A stretch of DNA of 64,000 nt from RHKX01 sp963820055 (GCA_963820055.1 CAWFYJ010000001.1:62001-126000), one strand, 5' to 3'; counted from the stretch's first letter, positions 29,071-37,879 are shown. Numbers and translations: made by a program. Notes: generated from the sequence alone by a model not told the origin.

Positions 29071-29766
29071 CTACGAGACGTCCGCCTCCGCCTCCGCCAA
29101 CTCGGCCGCCGCCCGCGCTGCCCGCTCGGCCGCCGCAAGCCGCTGACGCTCCGCCTCCTCGAGCGCCGCCCGCGCCCGCTCGGCCCGCTCGGCGGCGCGA
29201 CGCATCTCGGCGGCGCGGGCGAGCTCGCGGTCGGCGGCGCGGCAGAGCAGGCGCCAGACGCCGCGCTCCTCGGACTCCTTCCAGAGCTCGCTGAAGCGGT
29301 CGAAGAGGAGGGCACGGCGGGCGCGAAGGTAGACCTCGAGGACGTCGAGGCCGCGGTAGGCGGTCCGGTGGGGCGCGCGGGCGGCGAGCTTCGGGTCGAG
29401 ATCGGGCTCGTCGGCGGCGCGGGCACGGACGGCATCGGCATCCGACTGGCGGAGGCCGGCGCGGTGGGCGGCGAGACGGGGAAGCATCTCGTCGGCGTCG
29501 TGGATCTCGCCGAGCACGTCCTGAAGCTCCTTCGCCCGGCGGCGGGCGGTCGCGGCGGGCCGGCCGAAGCAGAACCCGGTCGCCTCGAGGACGTAGCGGA
29601 GCCGCTTCGCCGCGATCCGCGTGGCGTGCTGGGCATCGGATGCCTCGGGGTCGAGGGCATCGGCCGCCAGGGCCCGGAGCTCGTCGACCCGGACGAGGAC
29701 GATCCGCGCCGCGTTCTCGGAGAGCGTCCCGGCGGGGTCGAGCTTCTTGACCTTGCGGGCCTTCAC
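29071..29766 (-). CDS. CHAD-domain protein, C-terminal half
   Basis: A 231-residue protein carrying only the second half of a CHAD fold: HATRIAAKRLRYVLEATGF at residues 47-65, which is the 'H-x-x-R-x-x-x-K-R-L-R-Y' signature of the second helix bundle. A long charged, Ala/Glu/Arg-rich coiled-coil-like tail follows (about residues 175-231). CHAD domains bind polyphosphate through conserved basic residues. The GTG start overlaps the stop of the first-half gene by four bases (GTGA), so the halves are translationally coupled and probably assemble as a pair. It is the third gene after ppx. Confidence 0.85.
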   Translation of the reverse strand: MKARKVKKLDPAGTLSENAARIVLVRVDELRALAADALDPEASDAQHATRIAAKRLRYVLEATGFCFGRPAATARRRAKELQDVLGEIHDADEMLPRLAAHRAGLRQSDADAVRARAADEPDLDPKLAARAPHRTAYRGLDVLEVYLRARRALLFDRFSELWKESEERGVWRLLCRAADRELARAAEMRRAAERAERARAALEEAERQRLAAAERAARAAAELAEAEADVS

Positions 29767-30272
29767 GGCCCCGGCTTCTCCGGCGACGGCCCGGCCGCCT
29801 CGCGAGCAGCCGCGGCGAGCTCATGGATCTGCGCTTCGAGGCGGGCAAGCCGCTCGCGGTCGACGGGCCCCGCGAGCTGCTCGTTGGCGACGATCTGCTC
29901 CTCCTCGAACTCACCGATCAGGGAGGCGATCCCGCGCCGGTCGGGATGGGGCATCGCGGCGCAGAAGGACGTCAGCATCTCGATCGCCACGTCGCGGTCG
30001 CGCCGCTCCCCGAGGGCGTCGGCGAGTGCCTTGACCTCGTTCAGCACGGCCTTGCGCTGCTTGGCCGGAAAGCACGGGCGGAAGACCTCGATCGCAGCCC
30101 GCAGCCTGCGCGAAGCGACGCGCATGTCGTGCACCCGCTCGATGTCGCCGACGTCGAGGACGTTCTCGGAGTGGTCGAGCATCTCCTGGAAGCGGACCTC
30201 GAGCACCCGCGCCGCGACCTCGCCGTAGGCGAGGTCCACGCTCAAGCCAGGGATCTCCCGTGCCTTGGCCAC
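29763..30272 (-). CDS. CHAD-domain protein, N-terminal half
   Basis: A 169-residue protein with the first CHAD helix bundle: VHDMRVASRRLRAAIEVF at residues 48-64, the basic signature for polyphosphate contact. An acidic helix follows (IGEFEEEQIVANEQ), then a Pro/Gly tail ends exactly at the overlap with the second-half gene. A whole CHAD domain normally holds both bundles in one chain of roughly 280-320 residues. It starts 34 bases after the ppx stop. The arrangement looks like a true gene split, since both products have clean starts and tails. Confidence 0.85.
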   Translation of the reverse strand: MAKAREIPGLSVDLAYGEVAARVLEVRFQEMLDHSENVLDVGDIERVHDMRVASRRLRAAIEVFRPCFPAKQRKAVLNEVKALADALGERRDRDVAIEMLTSFCAAMPHPDRRGIASLIGEFEEEQIVANEQLAGPVDRERLARLEAQIHELAAAAREAAGPSPEKPGP

Positions 30273-30306
30273 GGCAGCACCTTATTCGCTGCAGGCGGGC
30301 GGGCGC

Positions 30307-31212
30307 CTATGCGGCCTGGGCGGCGGTCGCGCCGTTGCCGTCGGTGAGCATCTCGAGGATCACGCCTTCGCGAAGGCCGCCCTTGCCGATCTGAAGGGGC
30401 TGGCCGAGGAGCTGGGAGAACTGCTCGAGGAGCAGGACTCCGGCGGCGAGAACCTCGACCCGGCGCGGGTCGAGCTCGAACATCTTCGCGACCTCCACAG
30501 CGGGATCGCTGGTCAGGACGCGCACTCCCCGCTCGAGCGTCTCGTACTCGAGGACGGCGCCGACGAGCCGGCGGAGCGACGTTGCGCTTCCGCCGACAGC
30601 GACCGCCTGGTCGGGACGGTCGAACTCGACGTCGGCGAAGAAGTCCTCGATGCGCTCGCGGAGCTTGCGGATCTCGACCGGGCCCGGTGGGTCCCCAGTG
30701 ATCAGGTCCTCGGAGAGCACCCCGGAGCCGATCTCGAACGAGCGCACCTCGCGCACGCCATCGGCGATCGTCCCGACCGTGACCTCGGACGAGCCGCCGC
30801 CGACATCGACGACGGCGATCTCACCGTCGACCGGATGGCCCAGCGCCTTCGTCGCGCCGATAAACGAGAGGCGGCCCTCCTCGACGTCTTCGAGGACGTC
30901 GACCGGGACGCCGGTCACTCGCTTGATCTCGGACGCGAACGCGTCGCCGTTGGCGGCCTTTCGGATCGCTGCGGTCGCAACGATCCGGATCGCCTCCGCG
31001 CCGAGCTCCTGAGCGAGACGCACCTGGGTGCAGACGACGTCGACGACCTCGGCGATCTTCTCCTCGGAGATCTCGCCGCCGCCGCGCGTCACGTCCTTAC
31101 CGATCCGGGTGTAAGCCCGTTGCTCCATCACCTTGCGGAGCTGGCCGCCCTCGGGTTCGGCGACGAGGACGCGCGTCGTGTTGGAACCGATGTCGATCGC
31201 CGCGCAGAGCAT
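30307..31212 (-). CDS. ppx: Exopolyphosphatase (Ppx/GppA family)
   Basis: A 301-residue short-form enzyme that removes terminal phosphate from polyphosphate (or from pppGpp). The ASKHA-fold phosphate loops are AIDIGSNTTRVLVAE at the N-terminus and VVDVGGGSSEVTVG near residue 125. I chose the ATG at 31212, where family homology begins and GAGGCGG precedes; the frame is open 53 codons upstream, but that region holds the PHO box. It leads an operon with the two half-CHAD genes. Expression is probably controlled by phosphate. Confidence 0.93.
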   Translation of the reverse strand: MLCAAIDIGSNTTRVLVAEPEGGQLRKVMEQRAYTRIGKDVTRGGGEISEEKIAEVVDVVCTQVRLAQELGAEAIRIVATAAIRKAANGDAFASEIKRVTGVPVDVLEDVEEGRLSFIGATKALGHPVDGEIAVVDVGGGSSEVTVGTIADGVREVRSFEIGSGVLSEDLITGDPPGPVEIRKLRERIEDFFADVEFDRPDQAVAVGGSATSLRRLVGAVLEYETLERGVRVLTSDPAVEVAKMFELDPRRVEVLAAGVLLLEQFSQLLGQPLQIGKGGLREGVILEMLTDGNGATAAQAA

Positions 31213-31334
31213 CCGCCTCGGGCTGATCTTGTCAGAGGAGGGCCGTCGAGCACCGTTGGGGCGGGCGATTCGCCGCCCCTGGAGCTGAATCACAGGGGTC
31301 ACGAGACGATCATCGTCCTCGGCGCGGCGGAAGG

Positions 31335-31350
31335 GGTTAACCGGAGGTGA
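31335..31350 (-). promoter_or_regulatory. Candidate PHO box for ppx-CHAD operon
   Basis: On the minus strand, TTCAC (31346-31350) and TTAAC (31335-31339) lie 11 nt apart within GTTCACC-N4-GTTAACC, a close match to the actinobacterial PhoP heptamer repeats. It is 123 bases upstream of the chosen ppx start, in the divergent gap. Confidence 0.6.
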
Positions 31351-31382
31351 ACCCTGCCGCGAATCGCTCACATAGCAGGGTT

Positions 31383-31409
31383 TTCACCGTGGCTTCACGG
31401 ACTCTTCAC
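31383..31409 (+). promoter_or_regulatory. Candidate PHO box for TIM-barrel gene
   Basis: Three perfect TTCAC pentamers at 31383, 31394 and 31405 lie exactly 11 nt apart on the plus strand, ending 34 bases before the start codon at 31444. This is the cleanest of the five boxes in the window and implies a very short leader. Confidence 0.72.
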
Positions 31410-31443
31410 AGCCTTGGGGCCTGCGACGGGGAATCTCGGGAAC

Positions 31444-32331
31444 ATGATCAACAGCGAAAGCATCGAAGCCCGCCTCGGACTCAACGTGCCCGCCGAATGG
31501 TGGCCCTCGCCCGACATGCTCGGTGAGATCGAGGCCGCCGGGTTCTCCCACGTCCAGCTGCCCGCCCCGCCGACCTCGGTCCTCTCCGACACGCGCAACT
31601 GCATCCGGCATGCGCGTGCCGTCGGCGCCACTCTCGCCGGGACCGGGCTGCGAGCCGTCCTGCACGCACCGGGTGAGCTTCTCGCCGGCACTCAGGTGGA
31701 TGATCGAGCGCTCGCCGGCGCCCTGTCCTACGCAGCCGAATGTGGCGCCAAGCAGGTCGTCTACCACTCGCAGTGCGTCGTCGACGGTCGGGAAGCTCAG
31801 GACCGCCTCCTCGCCGAGACCCGCTCGCTGGCGATCCTGGCCCGGACCGCCGAACGGGTCGGCGTGACGCTGGCGCTCGAGAACCTCGCGCCGGTCTTTC
31901 CCGGCCCCGAGACCGTGTCGGCCAATCCGCTCGCGGTTCGCGCACTCGTCCGCCGCCTCGATTCTCCGGCCGTACGGATGTGTCTCGACGTCGGCCACGC
32001 CAACGTCATCGCCGGCCTCCGGCGCACGTCGCTGCACCGCATGATCGCCCCGGTGCTCGACGTCGTCAGCCTCTTCCACGTCCACGACAACCTCGGCGCC
32101 CGCTGGCGCCCTGCCGATCAGCGCGACGGCTTCGACCCGCTGCGCCTCGACCTCCACCTCGTTCCCGGCGAGGGATCGATCAACTGGTTCCAGGTGGCCG
32201 CCACGCTTGCCGACCACCCCGCTCCGCTCATGCTCGAGGTGCACCCGCCGCGGGCGCCGGCGGCCGGCTTGGCGCAGCGGATGCTTGACGAGTTGCGAAT
32301 CGACGGCGACCGCGGCAAGATCGCGGTCTAA
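31444..32331 (+). CDS. Sugar phosphate isomerase/epimerase-like TIM-barrel protein
   Basis: A 295-residue protein of the xylose-isomerase-like TIM-barrel (AP endonuclease 2) superfamily. Metal-ligand regions include VVYHSQCV, LALENLAPVF (Glu), MCLDVGHANVIA (Asp/His), LFHVHDN (His) and LMLEVHPP (Glu). The exact substrate is unknown. It is divergent from ppx and preceded by a three-repeat PHO box. From memory, a similar protein lies near ppx in mycobacteria (Rv0496-Rv0498 region), which supports a conserved link with phosphate metabolism. Its stop overlaps the convergent ACR3 gene by four bases. Confidence 0.85.
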   Translation: MINSESIEARLGLNVPAEWWPSPDMLGEIEAAGFSHVQLPAPPTSVLSDTRNCIRHARAVGATLAGTGLRAVLHAPGELLAGTQVDDRALAGALSYAAECGAKQVVYHSQCVVDGREAQDRLLAETRSLAILARTAERVGVTLALENLAPVFPGPETVSANPLAVRALVRRLDSPAVRMCLDVGHANVIAGLRRTSLHRMIAPVLDVVSLFHVHDNLGARWRPADQRDGFDPLRLDLHLVPGEGSINWFQVAATLADHPAPLMLEVHPPRAPAAGLAQRMLDELRIDGDRGKIAV

Positions 32332-33440
32332 GCACCGGCACCCGGTGCGACTCCGGCTGACCCCTCGTCGATGCTCGTGTCAGCAGGCCACCATCGGGGT
32401 CGGAGCCAAAGCGCGACATAGACGAGCGTGAGCAGCACGGGGACTTCGATCAGCGGACCCACCACCCCGGCCAGCGCTTGGCCCGATCCAGCCCCCCAGA
32501 CCCCAACGGCGACGGCGATCGCCAGTTCGAAGTCGTTGGAAGCCACCGTGAACCCCATCGTCGCCGTCTTGGAGTAGCCGAAATGCATGGCGCGGCCGAT
32601 CAGGAAGCCGAGAGTCCACATGCCGCCGAAGTAGAAGAGGAGGGGTAGCGCGATACGGGCGACCGCCAATGGGTCGGCGGTTATCTGGTCGCCCTGAATC
32701 GCAAACAGCAGGATGATCGTGAAGAGGAGTCCGTAGAGGGTGAGCGGAGCGAGACGAGGGATCACGACCGTCTCGAACCATTCCCGCCCGTGGACTTTCA
32801 GGCCCCAGCGTCGGGTCACAAACCCTGCCGTCAGGGGTATGCCGAGAAAGATGAGAGTGGTTCGGGCGACCTCCCAGATCCCGACTTCGAATCCCTGGTT
32901 GTCGAGGCCGAGCAGATCCGGGAGTGCCGTCAGGTAGAACCATCCGAGCAACGCGTAAGCGATCACCTGGAAGACGGCATTGAAGATCACCAGCACGGCT
33001 GCCCGATCGTTGTCCCCCGCCGCCAGGTCGTTCCAGACCAGAACCATGGCGATGCAACGCGCCAGGCCGACGACGATGACCCCGGTCCGATACGCCGGCT
33101 CATCCGCCAGGAACAGCCACGCCAAGCCGAACATGAAGGCCGGGGCAACGACCCAGGAGAGAAAGAGCGCCACTCCGAAGAATCGACCGTCGCCCCCCAT
33201 GCGGCCCATGTCCTCGTAGCGCACCTTCGTCAGAACCGGATACATCATCAGGAGCAGGCCGATCGCGATCGGCAGGCTCACGGTGCCGACCGACAAGCGG
33301 TCGAGTGCGTCATTCAACCCGGGTACGAGCGAGCCGAGGGCCAGGCCGAGCGCCATAGCGAGAGCGATCCAGAGAGGCAGGAACCGGTCGAGAGTCGAAA
33401 GGCGCCCGGCGAGGCCCTGGGCCTCTGGGGCCCGACTCAT
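32328..33440 (-). CDS. acr3: ACR3-family arsenite efflux transporter
   Basis: A 370-residue, ten-helix membrane transporter that exports arsenite. The essential Cys is in the fourth-helix motif GLARCIAMVLVWNDLA, and FGYSKTATMGFTVASNDFELA is the ninth-helix block typical of ACR3. It lies 53 bases after the DUF47 gene on the same strand, so it may be the last gene of the pst operon. Induced Pst import brings in arsenate with phosphate, so co-expression with arsenite export makes sense. No arsR or arsC gene is in sight. Confidence 0.93.
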   Translation of the reverse strand: MSRAPEAQGLAGRLSTLDRFLPLWIALAMALGLALGSLVPGLNDALDRLSVGTVSLPIAIGLLLMMYPVLTKVRYEDMGRMGGDGRFFGVALFLSWVVAPAFMFGLAWLFLADEPAYRTGVIVVGLARCIAMVLVWNDLAAGDNDRAAVLVIFNAVFQVIAYALLGWFYLTALPDLLGLDNQGFEVGIWEVARTTLIFLGIPLTAGFVTRRWGLKVHGREWFETVVIPRLAPLTLYGLLFTIILLFAIQGDQITADPLAVARIALPLLFYFGGMWTLGFLIGRAMHFGYSKTATMGFTVASNDFELAIAVAVGVWGAGSGQALAGVVGPLIEVPVLLTLVYVALWLRPRWWPADTSIDEGSAGVAPGAGA

Positions 33441-33493
33441 CTGCGACGGCGGTGCTCGGTGGCCACTCCCGAGACGTTACGCCCCAGCCCGAT

Positions 33494-34186
33494 TCAGCTG
33501 TGCTTGACGACGATGCTCTCGATGCTGTTGGCAGCGGTCCGGCAGCGGTCGATCCCTTCCTCCAGAGCTCCGTAGATGTCCTTCCAGCGGAGGACGAACA
33601 TCGGATCGATCGCGTTGTCGAACAGCGAGGCGAGCGCGGCCCGGTAGAGGCGGTCACCCTCCTGCTCGAGCTCGCGGATCTCCTGAAGGCTCTCGTCGAC
33701 GCCGTCGAGCTTCTCGAGGCCGTCGAGGGCGCGGCACAGCGCCCGGCTCGCGTCGCGCAGGATCCCGGCGAGCTGCTGGGACTGTTCCATCGGGGCCTCG
33801 ACGTGTTTGATCGCTAGTTGCTCGGAGACCTCCTCGATGTCGTCGACCACGTCGTCGATCGCGCCGCTCAGGTTGTGGATGTCCTCGCGATCGAACGGCG
33901 CCAGCTTGCTCTTCCGGAGCTGGTTGACGAGCTTGTGGGTAAGCCGGTCGCCCTCGTGCTCGAGCCGGGTGATCTGGGCCCGCAGCCCGCGATCGTCGGG
34001 CCAGGTCCGCAGCAGTTCGTCGAGGACCGTCGCCGCATTCGCGAGGTTGTGCCCGCTGCTCCGCAACAGCCCGAACATTTCGGCTTGCGGCGGCTTCGCT
34101 CCGAACGCGTTCCAGCGGCGGCCCGCCTGTCGTAGCCGGTCTCCGGTCGCCGGACCACCGGTCTGATGCAGGCCGCTCTTCGCCAC
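33494..34186 (-). CDS. DUF47/PhoU-like phosphate transport regulator
   Basis: A 230-residue all-helical protein of the DUF47 (PhoU-like) family. Acidic helix motifs include ITRLEHEGDRLTHKL, GAIDDVVDDIEEVSE and IRELEQEGDRLYRA, which in PhoU-type folds coordinate metal. The family usually partners a low-affinity Pit phosphate transporter, but no pit gene is present in this window. Here it follows phoU by 13 bases in the pst operon. A disordered basic leader of about 30 residues precedes the fold. Confidence 0.88.
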   Translation of the reverse strand: MAKSGLHQTGGPATGDRLRQAGRRWNAFGAKPPQAEMFGLLRSSGHNLANAATVLDELLRTWPDDRGLRAQITRLEHEGDRLTHKLVNQLRKSKLAPFDREDIHNLSGAIDDVVDDIEEVSEQLAIKHVEAPMEQSQQLAGILRDASRALCRALDGLEKLDGVDESLQEIRELEQEGDRLYRAALASLFDNAIDPMFVLRWKDIYGALEEGIDRCRTAANSIESIVVKHS

Positions 34187-34199
34187 CTGCCCGCGCTCC

Positions 34200-34892
34200 T
34201 CAGCCGACGTGCGGCTCGGGATGGGAAGCGTCCTCGAACTCGCGGAAGAGCCCGGTTACCACGAAAGCGGTCTGCTCGCCGATGTCGACGGCGTTGTCGC
34301 CGATCCGCTCGAACGCCCTGGCGACGAGCATCATCGTGATCCCCCACTCGCGGGTATCGATGTCATCGCCGATCTCGATGGCCCGCGCGAAGCACTGCTT
34401 GTTGAGGTTGTCGACGACATCGTCCTGGCGAACGAGGTCGCGGGCCAGATCGACGTCACGATCGGCGAAGGCGCGCTGGCTCTGCGTGATCAGCGAACGC
34501 GCCTGCCTGCCCATCGTCAGCAGATCCCGGGTCATCTCCTCGTCGCGCGGCGGTTCGGTCCCGACTAGCGGGATCACCTTGGCGATGTTCACGCACTGAT
34601 CGCCCATCCGCTCGACCGACTTCATGAGGTGGAGCAGCGCGGCGATCAGCCGCAGATCGGTCGCAACGGGGGCCTGGGTGGCGAGGAGCTTGAGGATCGA
34701 CTGGTGGACCTCCAGGTAACGGCCGTCGATGCGGTCGTCGTCGGCGATCACCATCTGCGCAAGCTCGATGTCGGAGTGCTCGATCGCCTCGAGCGTCCGG
34801 TTCAGCGTCTCGACGACGAGATCGAGCCCCCCGAGAGCCCGGCTCTCGAGTTCGGTGAGCTCCTCCTGGTAGCTCTGCCGTGTCTGCGTCAT
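34200..34892 (-). CDS. phoU: Phosphate signalling protein PhoU
   Basis: A 230-residue protein with the two three-helix bundles of PhoU. Repeated metal-binding pattern E/D-x3-D is seen in VIADDDRIDGRYLE and LVRQDDVVDNLNKQC, and FERIGDNAVDIGEQ closes the second bundle. PhoU links the Pst transporter to the PhoR-type kinase and shuts down the Pho response when phosphate is plentiful. The start overlaps the pstB stop by four bases, the standard pst operon order. Confidence 0.95.
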   Translation of the reverse strand: MTQTRQSYQEELTELESRALGGLDLVVETLNRTLEAIEHSDIELAQMVIADDDRIDGRYLEVHQSILKLLATQAPVATDLRLIAALLHLMKSVERMGDQCVNIAKVIPLVGTEPPRDEEMTRDLLTMGRQARSLITQSQRAFADRDVDLARDLVRQDDVVDNLNKQCFARAIEIGDDIDTREWGITMMLVARAFERIGDNAVDIGEQTAFVVTGLFREFEDASHPEPHVG

Positions 34893-35800
34893 CCGAACCG
34901 CCCGCTGACATAGTCCTCGGTGGCTTTCTTGTCAGGGTTCGAGAAGATCTTCGTCGTCTCGCCGATCTCGACGAGCCGGCCGGGGTCGCCGCTCTTCTCG
35001 AGGTTGAAGAAAGCGGTGTAGTCGCTGGCCCGGCTCGCCTGCTGCATGTTGTGGGTGACGATCGCGATTGTGAAGTTCGCCTTCAGCTCCTGGATCAGGT
35101 CCTCGATCGCCAGGGTCGCAACCGGGTCGAGTGCCGAACAGGGCTCGTCCATGAGCAGGACCTCGGGCTCGACCGCGATCGCGCGGGCGATGCAGAGGCG
35201 CTGCTGCTGGCCCCCGGAGAGCCCGGAGCCCTGCTTGTCGAGGCGGTCCTTGACCTCGTCCCAGAGGTGAGCTCCGCGCAGCGACCGCTCGACGACCTCG
35301 TCGACGTCCGACTTCGAGAGTTTCGAGCTGTTCAGGCTGAGGCCCGCCGCAGTGTTCTCGTAGATCGACATCGTGGGGAAGGGGTTCGGGCTCTGGAAGA
35401 CCATGCCGACGAGCCGGCGGACCTGAACCGGGTCGACGTTCGGCCCATAGATGTTCTCGCCGTCGATGGTGATCTCGCCTTCAGCCCGAGCGCCGTCGGT
35501 GAGCTCGTGCATCCGGTTGATCGCCCGCAGGAAGGTGGTCTTCCCGCATCCGGACGAGCCGATCAGCGCCGTGACCTTGTTCGGCTCGATCATCATGTCG
35601 ACGTCGGCGACAGCGTGGAAATCGCCGTAGAAGAGGTTCACGCCCTTCGCCTCGACCCGCTTCGCCAGTACGTCGCCGATCTTGCCGGACCCCCACCCCA
35701 TGCCGCTCTGCCGGGGCTGTGACGGAACCCCGTCGACGGGCGACACCTCGGCATCGGAAGCTTTCGGTGCGACCTCGGGATTCGCGGTGCTATCGATCAT
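34889..35800 (-). CDS. pstB: Phosphate ABC importer ATPase PstB
   Basis: A 303-residue ATPase. A disordered 40-residue leader precedes the core. Walker A is GSSGCGKTT, the NPFPTMSIYEN block is characteristic of PstB, the signature is LSGGQQQRLCIARA, Walker B is VLLMDEPCSALDP, and the H-loop is VTHNMQQA. I chose the ATG at 35800, preceded by AAGGAAG, over an ATG seven codons earlier. It is 25 bases after pstA and overlaps phoU. Confidence 0.95.
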   Translation of the reverse strand: MIDSTANPEVAPKASDAEVSPVDGVPSQPRQSGMGWGSGKIGDVLAKRVEAKGVNLFYGDFHAVADVDMMIEPNKVTALIGSSGCGKTTFLRAINRMHELTDGARAEGEITIDGENIYGPNVDPVQVRRLVGMVFQSPNPFPTMSIYENTAAGLSLNSSKLSKSDVDEVVERSLRGAHLWDEVKDRLDKQGSGLSGGQQQRLCIARAIAVEPEVLLMDEPCSALDPVATLAIEDLIQELKANFTIAIVTHNMQQASRASDYTAFFNLEKSGDPGRLVEIGETTKIFSNPDKKATEDYVSGRFG

Positions 35801-35825
35801 TCTCTTCCTTTCCTCATCCATGGAG

Positions 35826-36908
35826 TCAGCGAATCTCGGTCCCGAATCGCCGGTATACGAATCGTGCCGCGAGGTTGAGGATCATCACGATCAGGATCAA
35901 GACCAGGACGGCTGTCCAGGCCCTGTCGATCGAGGGCTCCGGCGGCACGCCGGGGTTCTTGTACTCGTTGAAAGCGTAGACGGCGAGGTTCTGCATCCGG
36001 CCGCTTAAGGGGTTGGTGTTCATCGAGTCGATGACGCCGGTGGTCACCAGGAGCGGGGCCGTCTCGCCGATGATCCGGGCGACCGCGAGCATGATCCCGG
36101 TGACGAGGCCGGCCAGCGCCGTCGGCAGGACGACCTTGGTGATCGTCTTCCACTTCGGGGTGCCGAGTGCGTACGACGCCTCGCGGAGGTGGTTCGGGAC
36201 GATCTTGAGGATCTCCTCAGAGGACCGGATGACGATCGGGATCATCAGGACCGTGAGGGCCACCGAGCCCATGATCCCGAGGCGGATGCCGGGGCCGAAG
36301 AAGATCTCGAAGAGGGCGTAGGCGAACAGGCCGGCGACGATCGACGGGATCCCGGTCATGACGTCGACGAAGAACGTGAGCGCCCGGCGGAGCCGGCTGT
36401 TGCCGCCATACTCGTTCAGGTAAATGGCGGCCATCAGGCCGATCGGCACGGCGATCAGCGTCGCGACGCCGGTGATGATCAGCGTGCCGGCGATCGCGTG
36501 GCTCGCACCGCCGCCGGCGCCGATGACGCCGCGGGCGGACTCGGTGAAGAATTCGACGTCGAAGCGGTTGATCCCCTTGCTGACGACGGTGTAGAGGAGC
36601 GAGGCGAGGGGAATCATCGCCAGCGCGAACGCGGACGTGATCGACACGCTCATCAGCCGGTCCTTGGCACGCCGCTTGCCCTCGACCGCCCGCGACCAGG
36701 AGTAGGTGCCGATGGCTCCGGCGATCACGGTGCCGACGACCAGGAAGCCGATTGCGAAGATCCCGGCAAGCGCGAGCAACCCGGCAACCACGACGACCGC
36801 GATCGCGAAGACCATCCAGACGGCACGATCGGGGAGCGAACCGCGACTCGCCGAGCCGCCGAGGAGGGCGCCCGCCTGGGTCGGTGTCGTCGCGTCGGGA
36901 GGGCTCAT
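35826..36908 (-). CDS. pstA: Phosphate ABC importer permease PstA
   Basis: A 360-residue permease. Two extra hydrophobic segments occupy residues 30-75, followed by the six core helices. Family blocks are ASHAIAGTLIITG, FVDVMTGIPSIVAGLFA and the EAA-like loop LREASYALGTPKWKTITKVVLP. ARIIGETAPLL is the conserved pore segment with Arg and Glu. The ATG at 36908 is 14 bases after pstC; the longer open frame upstream is antisense-like noise inside pstC. Confidence 0.94.
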   Translation of the reverse strand: MSPPDATTPTQAGALLGGSASRGSLPDRAVWMVFAIAVVVVAGLLALAGIFAIGFLVVGTVIAGAIGTYSWSRAVEGKRRAKDRLMSVSITSAFALAMIPLASLLYTVVSKGINRFDVEFFTESARGVIGAGGGASHAIAGTLIITGVATLIAVPIGLMAAIYLNEYGGNSRLRRALTFFVDVMTGIPSIVAGLFAYALFEIFFGPGIRLGIMGSVALTVLMIPIVIRSSEEILKIVPNHLREASYALGTPKWKTITKVVLPTALAGLVTGIMLAVARIIGETAPLLVTTGVIDSMNTNPLSGRMQNLAVYAFNEYKNPGVPPEPSIDRAWTAVLVLILIVMILNLAARFVYRRFGTEIR

Positions 36909-36922
36909 CGCTCCGTCTGCTC

Positions 36923-37879
36923 CTACTGCACGTTGGACCGGGCGATGACGGCACGCGCGGCCATGTTGACGACGAGAGTGATCGCGAAGAGGACGAGGCC
37001 CGAGGCGATCAGGACGTTGACGTCGATCCCCGACGACTCGGGGAACTGCAGAGCAATGTTCGCCGCGATCGTCGACGGGTTGTTCGTGCTGATCAGGTTG
37101 AACGTGACGGCACCGGAACCCGAGAGGATGATCGCGACCGCCATCGTCTCGCCGAGGGCGCGACCGAGGCCGAGCATCGAGCCGCTGATCAGCGCCGACT
37201 TGCCGAACGGCAGGACGGTCATCCGGATCATCTCCCAGCGGGTGGCTCCGAGGGCCGTGGCTCCCTCCTGGAGCTTTCTCGGCGTCTGCGTGAACACCTC
37301 GCGGGCGACCGCGGAGACGATCGGGAGGATCATCAGCGCGAGGACGATCCCGACGACGAACATCGTGCGGCCGGTCACCGACGCGGGGCCGGCGAAGAAC
37401 GGGATGAAGCTGAGGTTGTCGGCGAGCCACTGGGTGATCGGAACCGAGGCCGGGCCAAGGACGGCGATGCCCCAGAGGCCGTAGACGATGCTCGGGATCG
37501 CCGCGAGCAGGTCGATCAGGTAGCTCAGCGGCTGCGAGATCCGCTTCGGGGCGATGTGGGTGATGAAGAGCGCGACCGCGGTGGCGAGCGGGACAGCGAT
37601 CAGGACGGCGAGGCCGGCGGCGAGGATCGTGCCGAAGACGAGCGGCGCGATGTAGCTGGCCAGGCTCTCCTCGTTGGGAAGCTCCGATGTCGCGGCGGTG
37701 ATCGCCGGCCAGGCCTGACCGAGCAGGAAGACGGCGACGCCGGCGAGGAGGATCAGGATCGTGACGCCGGCGAGGACGGTGAGGTTGGAGAAGATCCGGT
37801 CGCCGGGGCGGCGGCTGCCGCCACTCGCGGAGGCGAGCAGCTGCCCGGCGTTCGTGGTGGTGTCGATCGGCGTGCTCAA
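36923..37879 (-). CDS. pstC: Phosphate ABC importer permease PstC
   Basis: A 318-residue permease with six predicted helices. The coupling loop reads LQEGATALGATRWEMIRMTVLP, and GLGRALGETMAVAIIL is the conserved Arg/Glu pore segment. LLAAIPSIVYGLWGI matches the equivalent in PstA. It lies behind the binding-protein gene, with a strong hairpin in the 108-base gap that may dampen its expression relative to pstS. Confidence 0.95.
   Translation of the reverse strand: MSTPIDTTTNAGQLLASASGGSRRPGDRIFSNLTVLAGVTILILLAGVAVFLLGQAWPAITAATSELPNEESLASYIAPLVFGTILAAGLAVLIAVPLATAVALFITHIAPKRISQPLSYLIDLLAAIPSIVYGLWGIAVLGPASVPITQWLADNLSFIPFFAGPASVTGRTMFVVGIVLALMILPIVSAVAREVFTQTPRKLQEGATALGATRWEMIRMTVLPFGKSALISGSMLGLGRALGETMAVAIILSGSGAVTFNLISTNNPSTIAANIALQFPESSGIDVNVLIASGLVLFAITLVVNMAARAVIARSNVQ

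Noticed and set aside
30307..31371. Longer ppx reading with a 53-residue N-terminal extension
   Set aside because: The extension is Arg/Pro-rich, contains the PHO box in its coding DNA and precedes the point where family homology starts.
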